A stretch of 64,000 nt of DNA from Thiocapsa imhoffii (GTDB lineage: Bacteria; Pseudomonadota; Gammaproteobacteria; Chromatiales; Chromatiaceae), in the NCBI RefSeq assembly GCF_016583985.1, contig NZ_NRSD01000009.1, forward strand, positions 1 to 64,000, read 5' to 3'. Below the pieces are notes generated by a model. That model was not told the origin of the DNA, did no database searches, and saw only the letters and a program-made list of their open reading frames with translations. The position numbers and the translations under genes were made by a program. This document shows positions 38,895 to 47,658 of the stretch, in pieces. Every line of letters begins with the position of its first letter. Positions within the stretch are counted from its first letter, which is position 1.

Positions 38895-40763
38895 TCAATC
38901 ACTCATGCTGGCATCGCCTCCCTCGGCAACCCGCAAGACCTCCTCGATCGTGGTGCGTCCATCGAGGGCCTTGCGCAGGCCATCCAGATACATCGTCTCC
39001 ATGCCTTCGGTCACCGCGATGCGCCGAATCTCGGTTGCCGTGGCATGGCTGAGAACCGCCTTGCGAATCGTGTCCGTCATCAAGAGCACCTCGGTGATGA
39101 CGAGGCGGCCGCGGTATCCCGTGCCATTACAGGCGTCGCAACCGATCGGTCGATAGAGTTCCAGGTCACTGTGTGTTACCCCAAGGACGTCGAATCGCGC
39201 CGCCAGTTCTGGCAGCGCGGCATACGGCTCACGACAATGCGGGCAGAGCTTGCGCACCAGTCGCTGTGCCAGGATGCCATTGATCGTTGAGGTGAGCAGA
39301 TAGTCCTCGACGCCCATTTCAAGCAACCGAGTCACGCCACTCGCCGCATCGTTGGTGTGCAGTGTCGAGAGCACGACATGGCCGGTGAGCGCGGATTGAA
39401 CCGCGATTCGCGCCGTTTCCAGGTCACGCATCTCACCGACCATGATGACATCGGGATCCTGCCGAACGATGGCACGCAGGGCGCTCGCGAAGGTCATCCC
39501 GATCGCACTCTTGACCTGGATCTGGTTGATCCCCGCCAATTGATACTCCACGGGGTCCTCGACCGTGATGATCTTCCGCTCCTCGGTATTGATACGACTG
39601 AGGGCGGTATAGAGCGTGGTGCTCTTGCCAGAGCCCGTCGGGCCCGTCACCAAGAAGATGCCATAGGGCTTCTCCAGGATGTCTCTCAACCGCCGCCTTG
39701 GTGACCCATCGAAGCCGAGCGCATCGAGATCGAAACGCACGCTCTGCTTGTCGAGCAAACGCATCACGACGCTCTCTCCGAACATCGTCGGCACCGTCGA
39801 GACCCGCAGATCCAGTTCTCGTCCCTGGATGCGGATCGGGATGCGCCCATCTTGCGGCAAACGACGCTCGGCGATATTGAGTTTTGCCATGATCTTCACG
39901 CGTGAAATGACCGCGGCCGTGGAACGCACCGGCGGTGCATCGACCTCCCGCAGGATCCCATCGACGCGGTAACGCACCTTCAGTTCATCGGCAAAGGGTT
40001 CGATATGAATGTCCGAGGCGCGGGACTCCAGGGCCTTCTGAATGAGTTGATTCACCATTCGGATCACTGGAGCTTCACTCGCGAGATCCTTCAGGTGCTC
40101 GATGTCTTCCTCATCGAAATCCCCCATCGTGCTGTCGGCGGCCGTCGGCGCTTCCTCGACCTTTTCGTACAGCCGTTCGAGGGCGCGCTCGATCTCGCTC
40201 GGCAATGCGACATAGGCTTGGATCGGTTTGCCCCCGGCCATCTGCATGGCCGCGATCGCAAACGCATCGAGGGGATGGGCGAAGGCCACCTTGATCGACT
40301 CCGCGTCTTCGGACAGCGGCAAGATCTTCGCATCTTTCAGGAAACGAAAACTGAAGACGTCCTCGCGCACCGGCTCGGAGGGAAAGAGAGCCGCTTCCCC
40401 GAGCGGCAGATTCATGACCTCGGAGATCGTTTGCGCCATGTCACGCTCGGAGATCAGCCCGAGGCGCACCAGCATGGGCAACAAGGGCTCACCGGCATCA
40501 TCGGCCAGTCGACGCGCGCGTGCGAGGTCACCTAATGAGAGCTTCCCCGCGGCTTGCAGATGTGCAACCACCGCACGTGCCGCGGCCCACTCCGGGTCAT
40601 CGTCGAGAACGACCGGCGGGGTTTCGGGCACGGCGTCATCGGCCATGGCGCGGGTTGCGGCGGAGTCCGTCGCGGGGGGCGCGTCCACGGGCGCAAGGAT
40701 CTCGTGATCATCGCGTTTCGCGGTGATGCGCGGGATGGCGTCGAGGATCGCGTCGTCATGCAT
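38895..40763 (-). CDS. gspE: type II secretion ATPase GspE
   Basis: Hexameric ATPase that drives pseudopilus assembly. 622 residues: an acidic/proline-rich N-terminal extension of about 55 residues, an N1E/MshEN-type domain (around 70-200), then the core with Walker A GPTGSGKSTT, Walker B DVIMVGEMRDLET and the His box LSTLHTND. A C-terminal four-cysteine zinc ribbon (CPHC ... CDAC) is characteristic of GspE/PilB rather than PilT. It is the first gene of the T2SS operon in Xps order; the transferase gene upstream ends 94 bases before it. Confidence 0.95.
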   Translation of the reverse strand: MHDDAILDAIPRITAKRDDHEILAPVDAPPATDSAATRAMADDAVPETPPVVLDDDPEWAAARAVVAHLQAAGKLSLGDLARARRLADDAGEPLLPMLVRLGLISERDMAQTISEVMNLPLGEAALFPSEPVREDVFSFRFLKDAKILPLSEDAESIKVAFAHPLDAFAIAAMQMAGGKPIQAYVALPSEIERALERLYEKVEEAPTAADSTMGDFDEEDIEHLKDLASEAPVIRMVNQLIQKALESRASDIHIEPFADELKVRYRVDGILREVDAPPVRSTAAVISRVKIMAKLNIAERRLPQDGRIPIRIQGRELDLRVSTVPTMFGESVVMRLLDKQSVRFDLDALGFDGSPRRRLRDILEKPYGIFLVTGPTGSGKSTTLYTALSRINTEERKIITVEDPVEYQLAGINQIQVKSAIGMTFASALRAIVRQDPDVIMVGEMRDLETARIAVQSALTGHVVLSTLHTNDAASGVTRLLEMGVEDYLLTSTINGILAQRLVRKLCPHCREPYAALPELAARFDVLGVTHSDLELYRPIGCDACNGTGYRGRLVITEVLLMTDTIRKAVLSHATATEIRRIAVTEGMETMYLDGLRKALDGRTTIEEVLRVAEGGDASMSD

Positions 40764-40857
40764 GGGTCGTGCTCCGGTCTCGATCGAACAAAGCGGCAGT
40801 CACCGGCCAGTGGATCATACCGCGCCCCTCTTCCACCACCACGCGGGGGCCATCACG

Positions 40858-41901
40858 TCAATTCGAGGCCGGCGCGTCAGCCCGCTCGACCAACCGGACT
40901 TTCACGTGAATCATGGCGTAGATGACCGCCCAGGCGCCGATCAGCATCCATTGTTCGTGAACCGGCAAGCGCGGTGAAGCAACCGCGCAAGCCGCCACCG
41001 TGGCCATGATGACATAGGCCCGCATCAGAGTGCGACGGTGGCTCCATCCGGCGAGAACAAGACGTTGGTAATGGTGTGAACGATGGGGTTCCCAGATCCG
41101 TTCGCCGCGGATCAGGCGCGCCAACAGGGTCCAGGTGGCATCCAGGATGAAGGGCGAGAAGAGCAGCCATGCGCTCCACAGCGGAAACAGGCCAAGAGCG
41201 CTGCCCCAGAGTGAGAAGGCAGCGACCAGCAGACCAAGGCTCGAGGAACCCGCGTCGCCGAGGAAGATGCGGGCAGGCGGGAAATTGGCGCTCAGAAAAC
41301 CTGCCGCCGCGAGGGCAATGCTCGCCGCCGCGAAGGCGAACAGGGGTTCGCCGCCGCTCCAGCCCAGGATGGCGAAGGCGGCGAAACCGAAGACCGCCAT
41401 GCCGCCGGCGAGGCCGTCCATGCCGTCCATGAAGTTATAAAGGTTGATCAGCCAAATGACGTAGACGAGGGTGGCGGCCAGTGCCACGGCGCTTGGCCAA
41501 GTGAGGGTCCAGCCTGGTAATTCGAGCATCTGCCACCGCAAGTGACCGACGAAGAGGAGCAGAGCCGCGCTGGCTTGCGCCAGCAGTCGCAGCCGCCGCG
41601 AGACGCCGCCAAAATCATCCAGCAGGGCCATGGCCGCGACCGGGATCAGCGCCGCCAGGATCCAGGCCAACTCGCTGAACGAGCGCGCGAGAACACCCAG
41701 GAGCAGCAGCGCGCAGAGGACCCCGGCGAGGACCGCGAGGCCCCCACTGCGGGGCACCGGGACGCTATGGAGTGAGCGCGCGTTCGGGTGATCGATCGGA
41801 CTGAAGCGCACGCCATGACCAGCCAACCATTGCGTGAGCAAGACACTGACGCAAAAGGCTGTGCCGGTTGCAAGGAGCGGCGGCATGAGCGAATCGAACA
41901 T
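40858..41901 (-). CDS. glycosyl-phosphate transferase, WecA/MraY family (WbpL-like)
   Basis: Integral membrane enzyme, about ten helices over 347 residues, that moves a sugar-1-phosphate onto undecaprenyl phosphate to begin O-antigen or other surface-polysaccharide synthesis. Active-site markers: ALLDDFGG, NLYNFMDGMDGLAG, RIFLGDAGSSSLG, and the HIHH-like loop EPHRSHHYQRLV. The last and the length favour WbpL/WecA rather than MraY. No other polysaccharide genes are adjacent. It may share a transcript with gspE. Confidence 0.85.
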   Translation of the reverse strand: MFDSLMPPLLATGTAFCVSVLLTQWLAGHGVRFSPIDHPNARSLHSVPVPRSGGLAVLAGVLCALLLLGVLARSFSELAWILAALIPVAAMALLDDFGGVSRRLRLLAQASAALLLFVGHLRWQMLELPGWTLTWPSAVALAATLVYVIWLINLYNFMDGMDGLAGGMAVFGFAAFAILGWSGGEPLFAFAAASIALAAAGFLSANFPPARIFLGDAGSSSLGLLVAAFSLWGSALGLFPLWSAWLLFSPFILDATWTLLARLIRGERIWEPHRSHHYQRLVLAGWSHRRTLMRAYVIMATVAACAVASPRLPVHEQWMLIGAWAVIYAMIHVKVRLVERADAPASN

Positions 41902-42110
41902 GGGTTGATGATCCTTGTCATGGACTCGCGGGCATCACGCAATCGCTCGGAATGCGATCGGGATGCGATCGGCGACACCCCGAGCCGTCTGCGATGGGCG
42001 CGCAGGTCACGTCTTCCAGCCCAGTCGACGCACCAGAGCGCGTGGCGGTGCAGCGGACCCCGCGACGCGCAAAGGTTGGCGAATAACCGTCCCAGATTGG
42101 CACAGTCGAC

Positions 42111-42677
42111 TCAAGTGGCCGGCAACCGTGGTCGCAACAGGGCCTTCTCGACCTGATCACGCACGTCTTCACCACACAAGAGGTCGATGAGTTGCAAAGC
42201 GAAATCCAGGGCTGTTCCAGGGCCGCGTGAGGTCACCAGGGTTCCATCGACGACCACGGGGTCATCGCTGAAACGCACGCCAGGATACTCTGATCGATCG
42301 ATTGCCCCGGGATAGTGAGTGACTGTGCGACCCTCCAAGAGTCCTGCCGTGGCAAGCACCTTGGGCGCGGCGCAGATGGCGGCGATGTAACGACCCGCCG
42401 CCTGGTGTCTGCGCAACAGGGCAATGATCCGCGTGTCGGCAGCCAAATGGTCCGCACCCGGCAAGCCGCCTGGCAGGACGACCAGATCGAACAGACGATC
42501 AGCAAGGTCGTCGAGTTGGGTGTCCGCAATCAGGACGGTGCCCCGGCTGGCGCGCACTGGCCGCGCATCGAGCCCCGCGGTCACCACCTCGATGGCGGCA
42601 CGGCGCAGGAGGTCGATCAAAGTGACGGCTTCAAGCTCCTCGCAGCCCTGGGCAAGGGGGATGAGAACAGTCGGCAT
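42111..42677 (-). CDS. DJ-1/PfpI-family protein, YajL-like
   Basis: 188-residue class I glutamine-amidotransferase-like protein of the DJ-1/ThiJ/YajL branch, which protects proteins and nucleotides from oxidative or glyoxal damage; exact activity is debated. The conserved Glu is in GCEELEAVT (about 15), and the nucleophilic Cys is in AAICAAPKVLA (about 103). It ends TSRGPGTALDFALQLI, the DJ-1 terminal motif. It lies 58 bases downstream of ctpA in the same direction. Confidence 0.85.
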   Translation of the reverse strand: MPTVLIPLAQGCEELEAVTLIDLLRRAAIEVVTAGLDARPVRASRGTVLIADTQLDDLADRLFDLVVLPGGLPGADHLAADTRIIALLRRHQAAGRYIAAICAAPKVLATAGLLEGRTVTHYPGAIDRSEYPGVRFSDDPVVVDGTLVTSRGPGTALDFALQLIDLLCGEDVRDQVEKALLRPRLPAT

Positions 42678-42735
42678 GGTCTATCTGCCCTTCATATCGA
42701 TCGCGAAGAGACCGCACGCCAGGCGGGGCGGATGC

Positions 42736-44097
42736 TCATCGCTGATTGAATGACCCAAGAATATTCAAACCCTTGAGCACATTCAGTGCTTCGGACAATT
42801 GGAAATCCTCGGCCACCAAGGACACCCTGTCCTCGGTCTCATCGACTGCTGACGACAGTGGTTCGTCTTCAAGGTGTCGAATCAGGTCCGCCTCCTTCAA
42901 GGCACGCAGTTCGCTCGATGACAGCGGTGTGAACTCACCCCGCTCCAGGATGATATCCGGCACGATCCCTTGCGCCTGGATCGAGCGACCCGAGGGGGTG
43001 TAGTAGCGCGCGGTCGTCAATTTCAGTGCGGTGGATTCGTCGATCGGCACGATGGTCTGAACCGAGCCTTTCCCGAAGGTTGGGTGACCCATGACGATGG
43101 CGCGCTGATGATCCTGCAGCGCACCCGCGACGATCTCGGAGGCCGAGGCGCTTCCCCCATTGACGAGCACCACGATCGGCGCACCCGTCAGAACGTCGTC
43201 GGGGCCGGCTTGGAACTGGAGCTGACTCTCTTGTTGGCGGCCTTTGGTGTAGACGATCAAGCCGTCGGTCAAAAAGGCATCGCTGACGCCCACCGCACTG
43301 TTGAGAACCCCTCCCGGATTGTTGCGCAGATCGAGCACGAGCCCTTTCAGCGCCCCGTCATGCTCCGCCTTCAACGCCTCGACCGCTTTGATGACATCCT
43401 CGGTGGTTCGGGCCTGGAAATGCGAGACGCGAACATAACCGAAACCCGGCTCGAGCATCCGGCTGCGCACGCTCGCAACCTGGATGACCGCTCGCTCAAT
43501 GGTGACATCGAATGGACGTTCGGCGCTGTCGCGCATCACCGTCAGTTCGATTTCGGTCCCCGGCGCGCCACGCATCAGATTGACCGCCTCGTTGAGGCTG
43601 AGCCCCTTCACGGGCTTTTGATCGATGCGCATGATGGTATCGCCAGCCTGCAGCCCAGCACGCTGAGCCGGGGTGTCATCGATCGGCGCGATCACCTTCA
43701 CGAAGCCATCTTCCATTCCGACCTCGATCCCGAGACCGCCGAACTCGCCACTGGTGCCGACCTGGAGATCGCGGAATTCCTCGCTGTTCAGATACGCCGA
43801 GTGCGGATCGAGACTCGAGAGCATGCCGCGGATGGCACCCTCGAGCAGTGCCTTGTCCTGAACACCCTCGACATACTCGTCCTTAATGCGTCCGAAGACC
43901 TCGGCGAAGGCCCGCAGGTCGGAGAGCGGGAGATCATTCCCTGCCGGCTTGGATGCCTCCGCGGAGCGATCTGGAGCCGTTTCGGCGACAGCGCTCGGGA
44001 CCCAGGCGACCAACCCCAGCAGGCTCGTCGCGAGCGTCGCGCCCAGGAGCAGGTGGCGGGGGCCAATCGGGATGAAGGCTGGTGTGATTGCATGCAT
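42736..44097 (-). CDS. ctpA: carboxy-terminal processing protease CtpA (S41)
   Basis: Periplasmic PDZ protease of the S41 family, 453 residues. A signal peptide covers roughly residues 1-38, then come an N-terminal helical region (DLRAFAEVFGRIKDEYVE), a PDZ domain (about 95-180) and the protease core. The Ser/Lys dyad is in NGGSASASEIVAGAL (Ser) and GKGSVQTIVP (Lys). In related bacteria it trims peptidoglycan hydrolases and lipoproteins and sits next to envC, as here. A 401-base gap separates it from envC. Confidence 0.92.
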   Translation of the reverse strand: MHAITPAFIPIGPRHLLLGATLATSLLGLVAWVPSAVAETAPDRSAEASKPAGNDLPLSDLRAFAEVFGRIKDEYVEGVQDKALLEGAIRGMLSSLDPHSAYLNSEEFRDLQVGTSGEFGGLGIEVGMEDGFVKVIAPIDDTPAQRAGLQAGDTIMRIDQKPVKGLSLNEAVNLMRGAPGTEIELTVMRDSAERPFDVTIERAVIQVASVRSRMLEPGFGYVRVSHFQARTTEDVIKAVEALKAEHDGALKGLVLDLRNNPGGVLNSAVGVSDAFLTDGLIVYTKGRQQESQLQFQAGPDDVLTGAPIVVLVNGGSASASEIVAGALQDHQRAIVMGHPTFGKGSVQTIVPIDESTALKLTTARYYTPSGRSIQAQGIVPDIILERGEFTPLSSSELRALKEADLIRHLEDEPLSSAVDETEDRVSLVAEDFQLSEALNVLKGLNILGSFNQR

Positions 44098-44498
44098 GTT
44101 GGCGTCACAGTCGGTTTGTAATGAGGACGTCGTCGTTGTGAGGACGTGTCTTGGTGGCCCGTGGCAGTCTGCGCAGGATGCTGACCCTGACCACCCGCAT
44201 CAACAGGGCTTGGCTCGCGGCCGATCAGCCGGTCAGTGTATTCGAACGCTTCGATGCTTTAACCATATGAAGCAAGGTAGGGATGATCGCGCGCATTGCA
44301 CGTCCGGCTGCTCCTTCTGGCTGTTCGTTCAAGCTGGGGGCGATGGCCGCGCGCTCACTCTCACTCAAGGGGCCTCTTGTCTTTCGCACCGGTCACGGCC
44401 GATTGATTCGATCCGCATGTGTGTGCTCCGTTCCCGCAATCCGCAAAGCGACCCGACACACCGATGCCTCGCCTAAGCGCGCCTCGGCGCGAGTCACC
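44098..44498. other. 401-base gap between envC and ctpA
   Basis: I see no gene or clear hairpin. The frames crossing it on both strands are shadows of the neighbouring genes or low-complexity Arg/Ser sequence. A ctpA promoter presumably lies here. Confidence 0.35.
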
Positions 44499-45728
44499 TC
44501 ATCCCGACACCTTAGGCGGCACACCGAACCGGTCGAGTCCGCCGCACCAAGCGGCCGGATCCTGTGGCTGGCCCTCGTGGCGAATCGCGAAATAGAGCCC
44601 GGGCACGTCACGCCCGCCACTGTTGCCCGACAGAGCGATCACGTCGCCTGTTGAGACCCATTCGCCCGGCTCTTTCAATAAGACGTCGTTATGGCCGTAG
44701 ATCGACATATACCCTTCGCCGTGATCCAAGACCAACACCATGCCAAACCCGCGCATCCAGTCCGCGTGCAGCACCCGCCCGTCGTAGATGGCCCGCACCT
44801 CCTCGCCGACCCGCGTGGCCAGGAGAACACCGTCCCAGCGCAGCTCCGAGTCCTCCTTCGGGGTATTGAAGGCGACGAGCACTTCGGGATGCAAGAGGGG
44901 CGCATTCAAATGACCCTTATGCGTATGAAATGGTTCGCGCTGGATCGCGAGTTCAGCGTGAATCTGCGCGCGCTGTTGCAGATGCAGCACCAGCAACCGC
45001 AGGGACTCGGCATCGCGTTCGAGAACCTCGAGACTGCCGCTATGCTCCGTGATGCTGGCTTCCAATTCAGCCAAGACCGCGGCACGTTGCTCACGCGCCG
45101 CCTCCAAGCCTTGTCGTGCGTGGTCCTGCTCGCGTGCCAATTCGACCAAACGCGAGGCTTCGCGTTCGGCATCGTGCGCCAAGCGCGTGAGACGCTCGAC
45201 ACGAACCTGAATCGCTGCGACACGCCGCAATTGTTCCTGATTGAGATAGGCAAAGTACGATAAAATCCGGCTTGCTTTCGCGGTATCCTCCTGATTCAGG
45301 AACAATCGCAAGCGATCCGCTCGCCCCATCACGTACGCCGTACGGATCAAGTCGGACCAGATGTCCAACTCGCGATCGAGTGCTTCGTGCTCCTCAAGAT
45401 GGCGCACGCGCAAGGCCTCGGCAACGCGGTTCTGCTCGGTCAGTTCTTGCTCCAACTGACGACCCCGCAAGGACGCGACCGCGACCTCCCGTTCTCGCCG
45501 CTCGAGCTCCTCGATCAGCGCTTGTCGATCCGCCTGCCGCGCCGTCAAGGCCTCACCCAATGACTCGACCTGCTGTTCGATCGATTGCAGATCCTTGGTC
45601 CGAGCCCGCAAGACCTCATCGGACGCCCACCCCGCCTCTATGACGGCACAGATCATGGTGAGCGTCAGGATGAGAAAGAGCGAGCGCGGGGGGGGAAGAC
45701 GCTCATGTGCTGCGGCGGGCATCGGCAT
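44499..45728 (-). CDS. envC: murein hydrolase activator EnvC
   Basis: Periplasmic activator of septal amidases (AmiA/AmiB) needed for daughter-cell separation. 409 residues from the ATG at 45728: a signal peptide (hydrophobic SLFLILTLTMICAVI), a long coiled coil (about 40-270) and a C-terminal LytM domain. The LytM domain lacks the catalytic HxxxxxxD and HxH residues (it reads LRWDGVLLAT and GLYFAIRHEG), as in EnvC, so it activates rather than cuts. Upstream in-frame codons to 45926 are not protein-like. Eight consecutive C's (coding strand) encode Pro-Pro-Pro just before the signal helix. Confidence 0.9.
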   Translation of the reverse strand: MPMPAAAHERLPPPRSLFLILTLTMICAVIEAGWASDEVLRARTKDLQSIEQQVESLGEALTARQADRQALIEELERREREVAVASLRGRQLEQELTEQNRVAEALRVRHLEEHEALDRELDIWSDLIRTAYVMGRADRLRLFLNQEDTAKASRILSYFAYLNQEQLRRVAAIQVRVERLTRLAHDAEREASRLVELAREQDHARQGLEAAREQRAAVLAELEASITEHSGSLEVLERDAESLRLLVLHLQQRAQIHAELAIQREPFHTHKGHLNAPLLHPEVLVAFNTPKEDSELRWDGVLLATRVGEEVRAIYDGRVLHADWMRGFGMVLVLDHGEGYMSIYGHNDVLLKEPGEWVSTGDVIALSGNSGGRDVPGLYFAIRHEGQPQDPAAWCGGLDRFGVPPKVSG

Positions 45729-45951
45729 TTGGATCAAGGGCAGGCGTGTCTGGCGCGGTTGTCCAACGGCATGAGGCAAGATCGTTCTCGAGGTCTGGTT
45801 AGACTCGGTCTGGCGTCGATTATAAACGCCAGCCCCGGGGGATCTCGGGGATTCGCGCAAGGTGTCGCGTCCAGCCTGAGCAGTCGAGCGGATTTCCGGA
45901 TCCTGGACATGACAGGATCGGCGCATGCTCTTCGCAAGCAGACCGGAAGAG

Positions 45952-45973
45952 TTTATTATTGTATAGTGATAAA
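45952..45973. promoter_or_regulatory. AT-rich candidate operator/promoter of arsR-type gene
   Basis: TTTAT (45952-45956) and ATAAA (45969-45973) form short inverted arms around TATTGTATAGTG in an otherwise GC-rich context, 19 bases before the regulator's ATG. This is a likely promoter -10 region and possible autoregulatory operator; ArsR-family dimers bind AT-rich inverted repeats. The match is short. Confidence 0.35.
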
Positions 45974-45991
45974 TTGATCGAACAGGATCCG

Positions 45992-46360
45992 ATGGTGAGC
46001 AACCTCAGTCAATCGACCCGCCCGGTCCTGAACGACCCGTTGGACGAGCGTGGCGAAATCAATCTCTTTGCCGATGATGCCGACATCGAGCGCGCGTCGC
46101 GGTCGTTGAAGGCGATGTCACATCCGCTGCGCCTGAAGATCCTCTGCACCCTGGGTGACCAAGAGGTCAGTGTGCAGGAGATCGTGGATCACGTCGGCAC
46201 CTCACAGAGCAACATCTCCCAACATCTCGCGATCCTGCGCGACAAGGGTATCCTGGCCTCCAGGAAGGATGCCAACCGCGTGTACTACCGCGTCAGCGAT
46301 GGTCGAACGCTGCAATTGATCGGGATGATGCGTGAGGTCTTTTGCAGTCACGCACACTGA
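45992..46360 (+). CDS. ArsR-family regulator with SqrR/BigR-type cysteine pair
   Basis: 122-residue winged-helix repressor. The HTH spans about 60-84 (VSVQEIVDHVGTSQSNISQHLAIL) and the wing is NRVYYRVSD. Only two cysteines occur: C52 in KILCTLG and C118 in EVFCSH, 66 residues apart, the same spacing as the reactive pair of the persulfide sensors SqrR (C41/C107) and BigR. No ArsR/SmtB metal motif (ELCVCEL) is present. Known members form a tetrasulfide bridge and release DNA when sulfide is present. A membrane rhodanese lies 169 bases downstream. The ATG at 45992 is preferred; a TTG at 45959 would add 11 residues. Confidence 0.85.
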   Translation: MVSNLSQSTRPVLNDPLDERGEINLFADDADIERASRSLKAMSHPLRLKILCTLGDQEVSVQEIVDHVGTSQSNISQHLAILRDKGILASRKDANRVYYRVSDGRTLQLIGMMREVFCSHAH

Positions 46361-46529
46361 CTGATCACGCATGCGGCGGATGACGTTCGCGGCTTGCCTC
46401 CTTATACTGCGTCCCCTTGAACATTCCCCGGGCAGACGCGGACGCACGACCCAGATCCTGCGTTCGGTGGTTTGAGCAAGCACTGCTCAGGCCGATCCGG
46501 TACTGCCCCCGTCATGAGATCGCAAAGCG

Positions 46530-46958
46530 ATGTTGCTAGACCAATTGCTGGAATTCATTGGTAACCACTGGTACCTCTTCCTCGCCCTGGCCGTCATCGT
46601 CGGCCTGCTGACGCACAACATCATCGTTGGCGGCAAAGGCAGCGTCGAGCCATTGGGGGCGACCGAAATGATCAACCATCAAGATGCGATCGTCGTCGAT
46701 GTACGTCCCGCCGCGGACTATGCGAAAGGACACATCATCAACGCCATCAATATCCCGATGAATGGTTTCAAGAATCAGATCGGAACGCTCGTCAAGCACA
46801 AGACCAAGCCGATTATCGTCAACTGTCGTTCTGGTGCTCAATCCTCGATCGCCTGTCAGCAGTTGCGCAAGGAAGGTTTCGAACAGGTTTTCAACCTGCG
46901 TGGCGGCATCATGGGCTGGGAGGCGGCGAGCCTGCCGCTGACGCGCAAGAAGCGCTGA
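46530..46958 (+). CDS. membrane-anchored rhodanese-like sulfurtransferase
   Basis: 142-residue single-domain rhodanese with an N-terminal membrane helix (residues about 13-33). The active-site loop is CRSGAQS with nucleophile C99, and the domain has VVDVRPAADYAKGHI and the closing NLRGGIMGWE. It would carry sulfane sulfur as a persulfide; which face of the membrane the domain occupies cannot be told from sequence. In many gammaproteobacteria this gene (yibN) is followed by grxC and secB; grxC is missing here. Confidence 0.9.
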   Translation: MLLDQLLEFIGNHWYLFLALAVIVGLLTHNIIVGGKGSVEPLGATEMINHQDAIVVDVRPAADYAKGHIINAINIPMNGFKNQIGTLVKHKTKPIIVNCRSGAQSSIACQQLRKEGFEQVFNLRGGIMGWEAASLPLTRKKR

Positions 46959-47149
46959 CCCGCTGGGAATCACAGCGGCTAGAACACCGAGCACGCACGC
47001 CAGCGCGCAGGATTCATGCGGTGGTGACCAAGGGGTGAGTGCCCCGCCCGCACCGACGGTCCCGGATGCCTGTTGCGTCCTGTCGTCCTACGCTTGGGTT
47101 CGTGTTGGCGCGGTTCCGAGCTTCAATCACCCGATCAGGAGATCCCCCC

Positions 47150-47650
47150 ATGGCAGAGCCAGATCACAGTCAACCGGGACAATCCACGCCGGAGCGCCAA
47201 TTCTCGGTGCAGCGCATCTTCATCAAGGATGTCTCCTTCGAATCCCCGAATGCCCCCGACGTCTTTCGTGGTGAGTGGAAGCCGGCACACGAACTCAATG
47301 TCGCCACCAAGGTCAATGCCTTGCAAAGCGATCTCTATGAGGTGGTGCTCTCCGTCACGGTCTCGGCGAAGCTCGCCGAGAAAACCGCCTTCATCGTCGA
47401 GGTCCAACAGGCCGGAATCTTCGGTATCAGCGGCTTCAATGACCAGGAAATGGGGGCCATGGTCGGTGCCTACTGCCCCAATCTGCTTTTCCCCTATGCG
47501 CGTGAGGCCATCACCGACCTCGTCTCGAAGGGAAGCTTCCCTCAATTGGTTCTCCAGCACGTCAACTTCGATGCCCTCTACGCCCAGCATCAACAAGAGG
47601 CGCTGCAACGTGCCAAGGACGAGGAGGCGGCTGCGCCGAAACCACATTGA
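47150..47650 (+). CDS. secB: protein-export chaperone SecB
   Basis: Tetrameric cytoplasmic chaperone that keeps preproteins unfolded and delivers them to SecA. 166 residues with FSVQRIFIKDVSFESPNAP at the start of the fold, FIVEVQQAGIFGISGF, and the SecA-contact region LLFPYAREAITDLVSKGSFPQL. The ATG at 47150 is preceded by AGGAG (47137-47141); the frame opens further upstream without conservation. It is followed directly by gpsA. Confidence 0.95.
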   Translation: MAEPDHSQPGQSTPERQFSVQRIFIKDVSFESPNAPDVFRGEWKPAHELNVATKVNALQSDLYEVVLSVTVSAKLAEKTAFIVEVQQAGIFGISGFNDQEMGAMVGAYCPNLLFPYAREAITDLVSKGSFPQLVLQHVNFDALYAQHQQEALQRAKDEEAAAPKPH

Positions 47651-47658
47651 GCCACCGC

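Noticed and set aside
42970..44121. 383-residue plus-strand frame opposite ctpA
   Set aside because: Antisense shadow: long only because of high GC; no recognisable domain.
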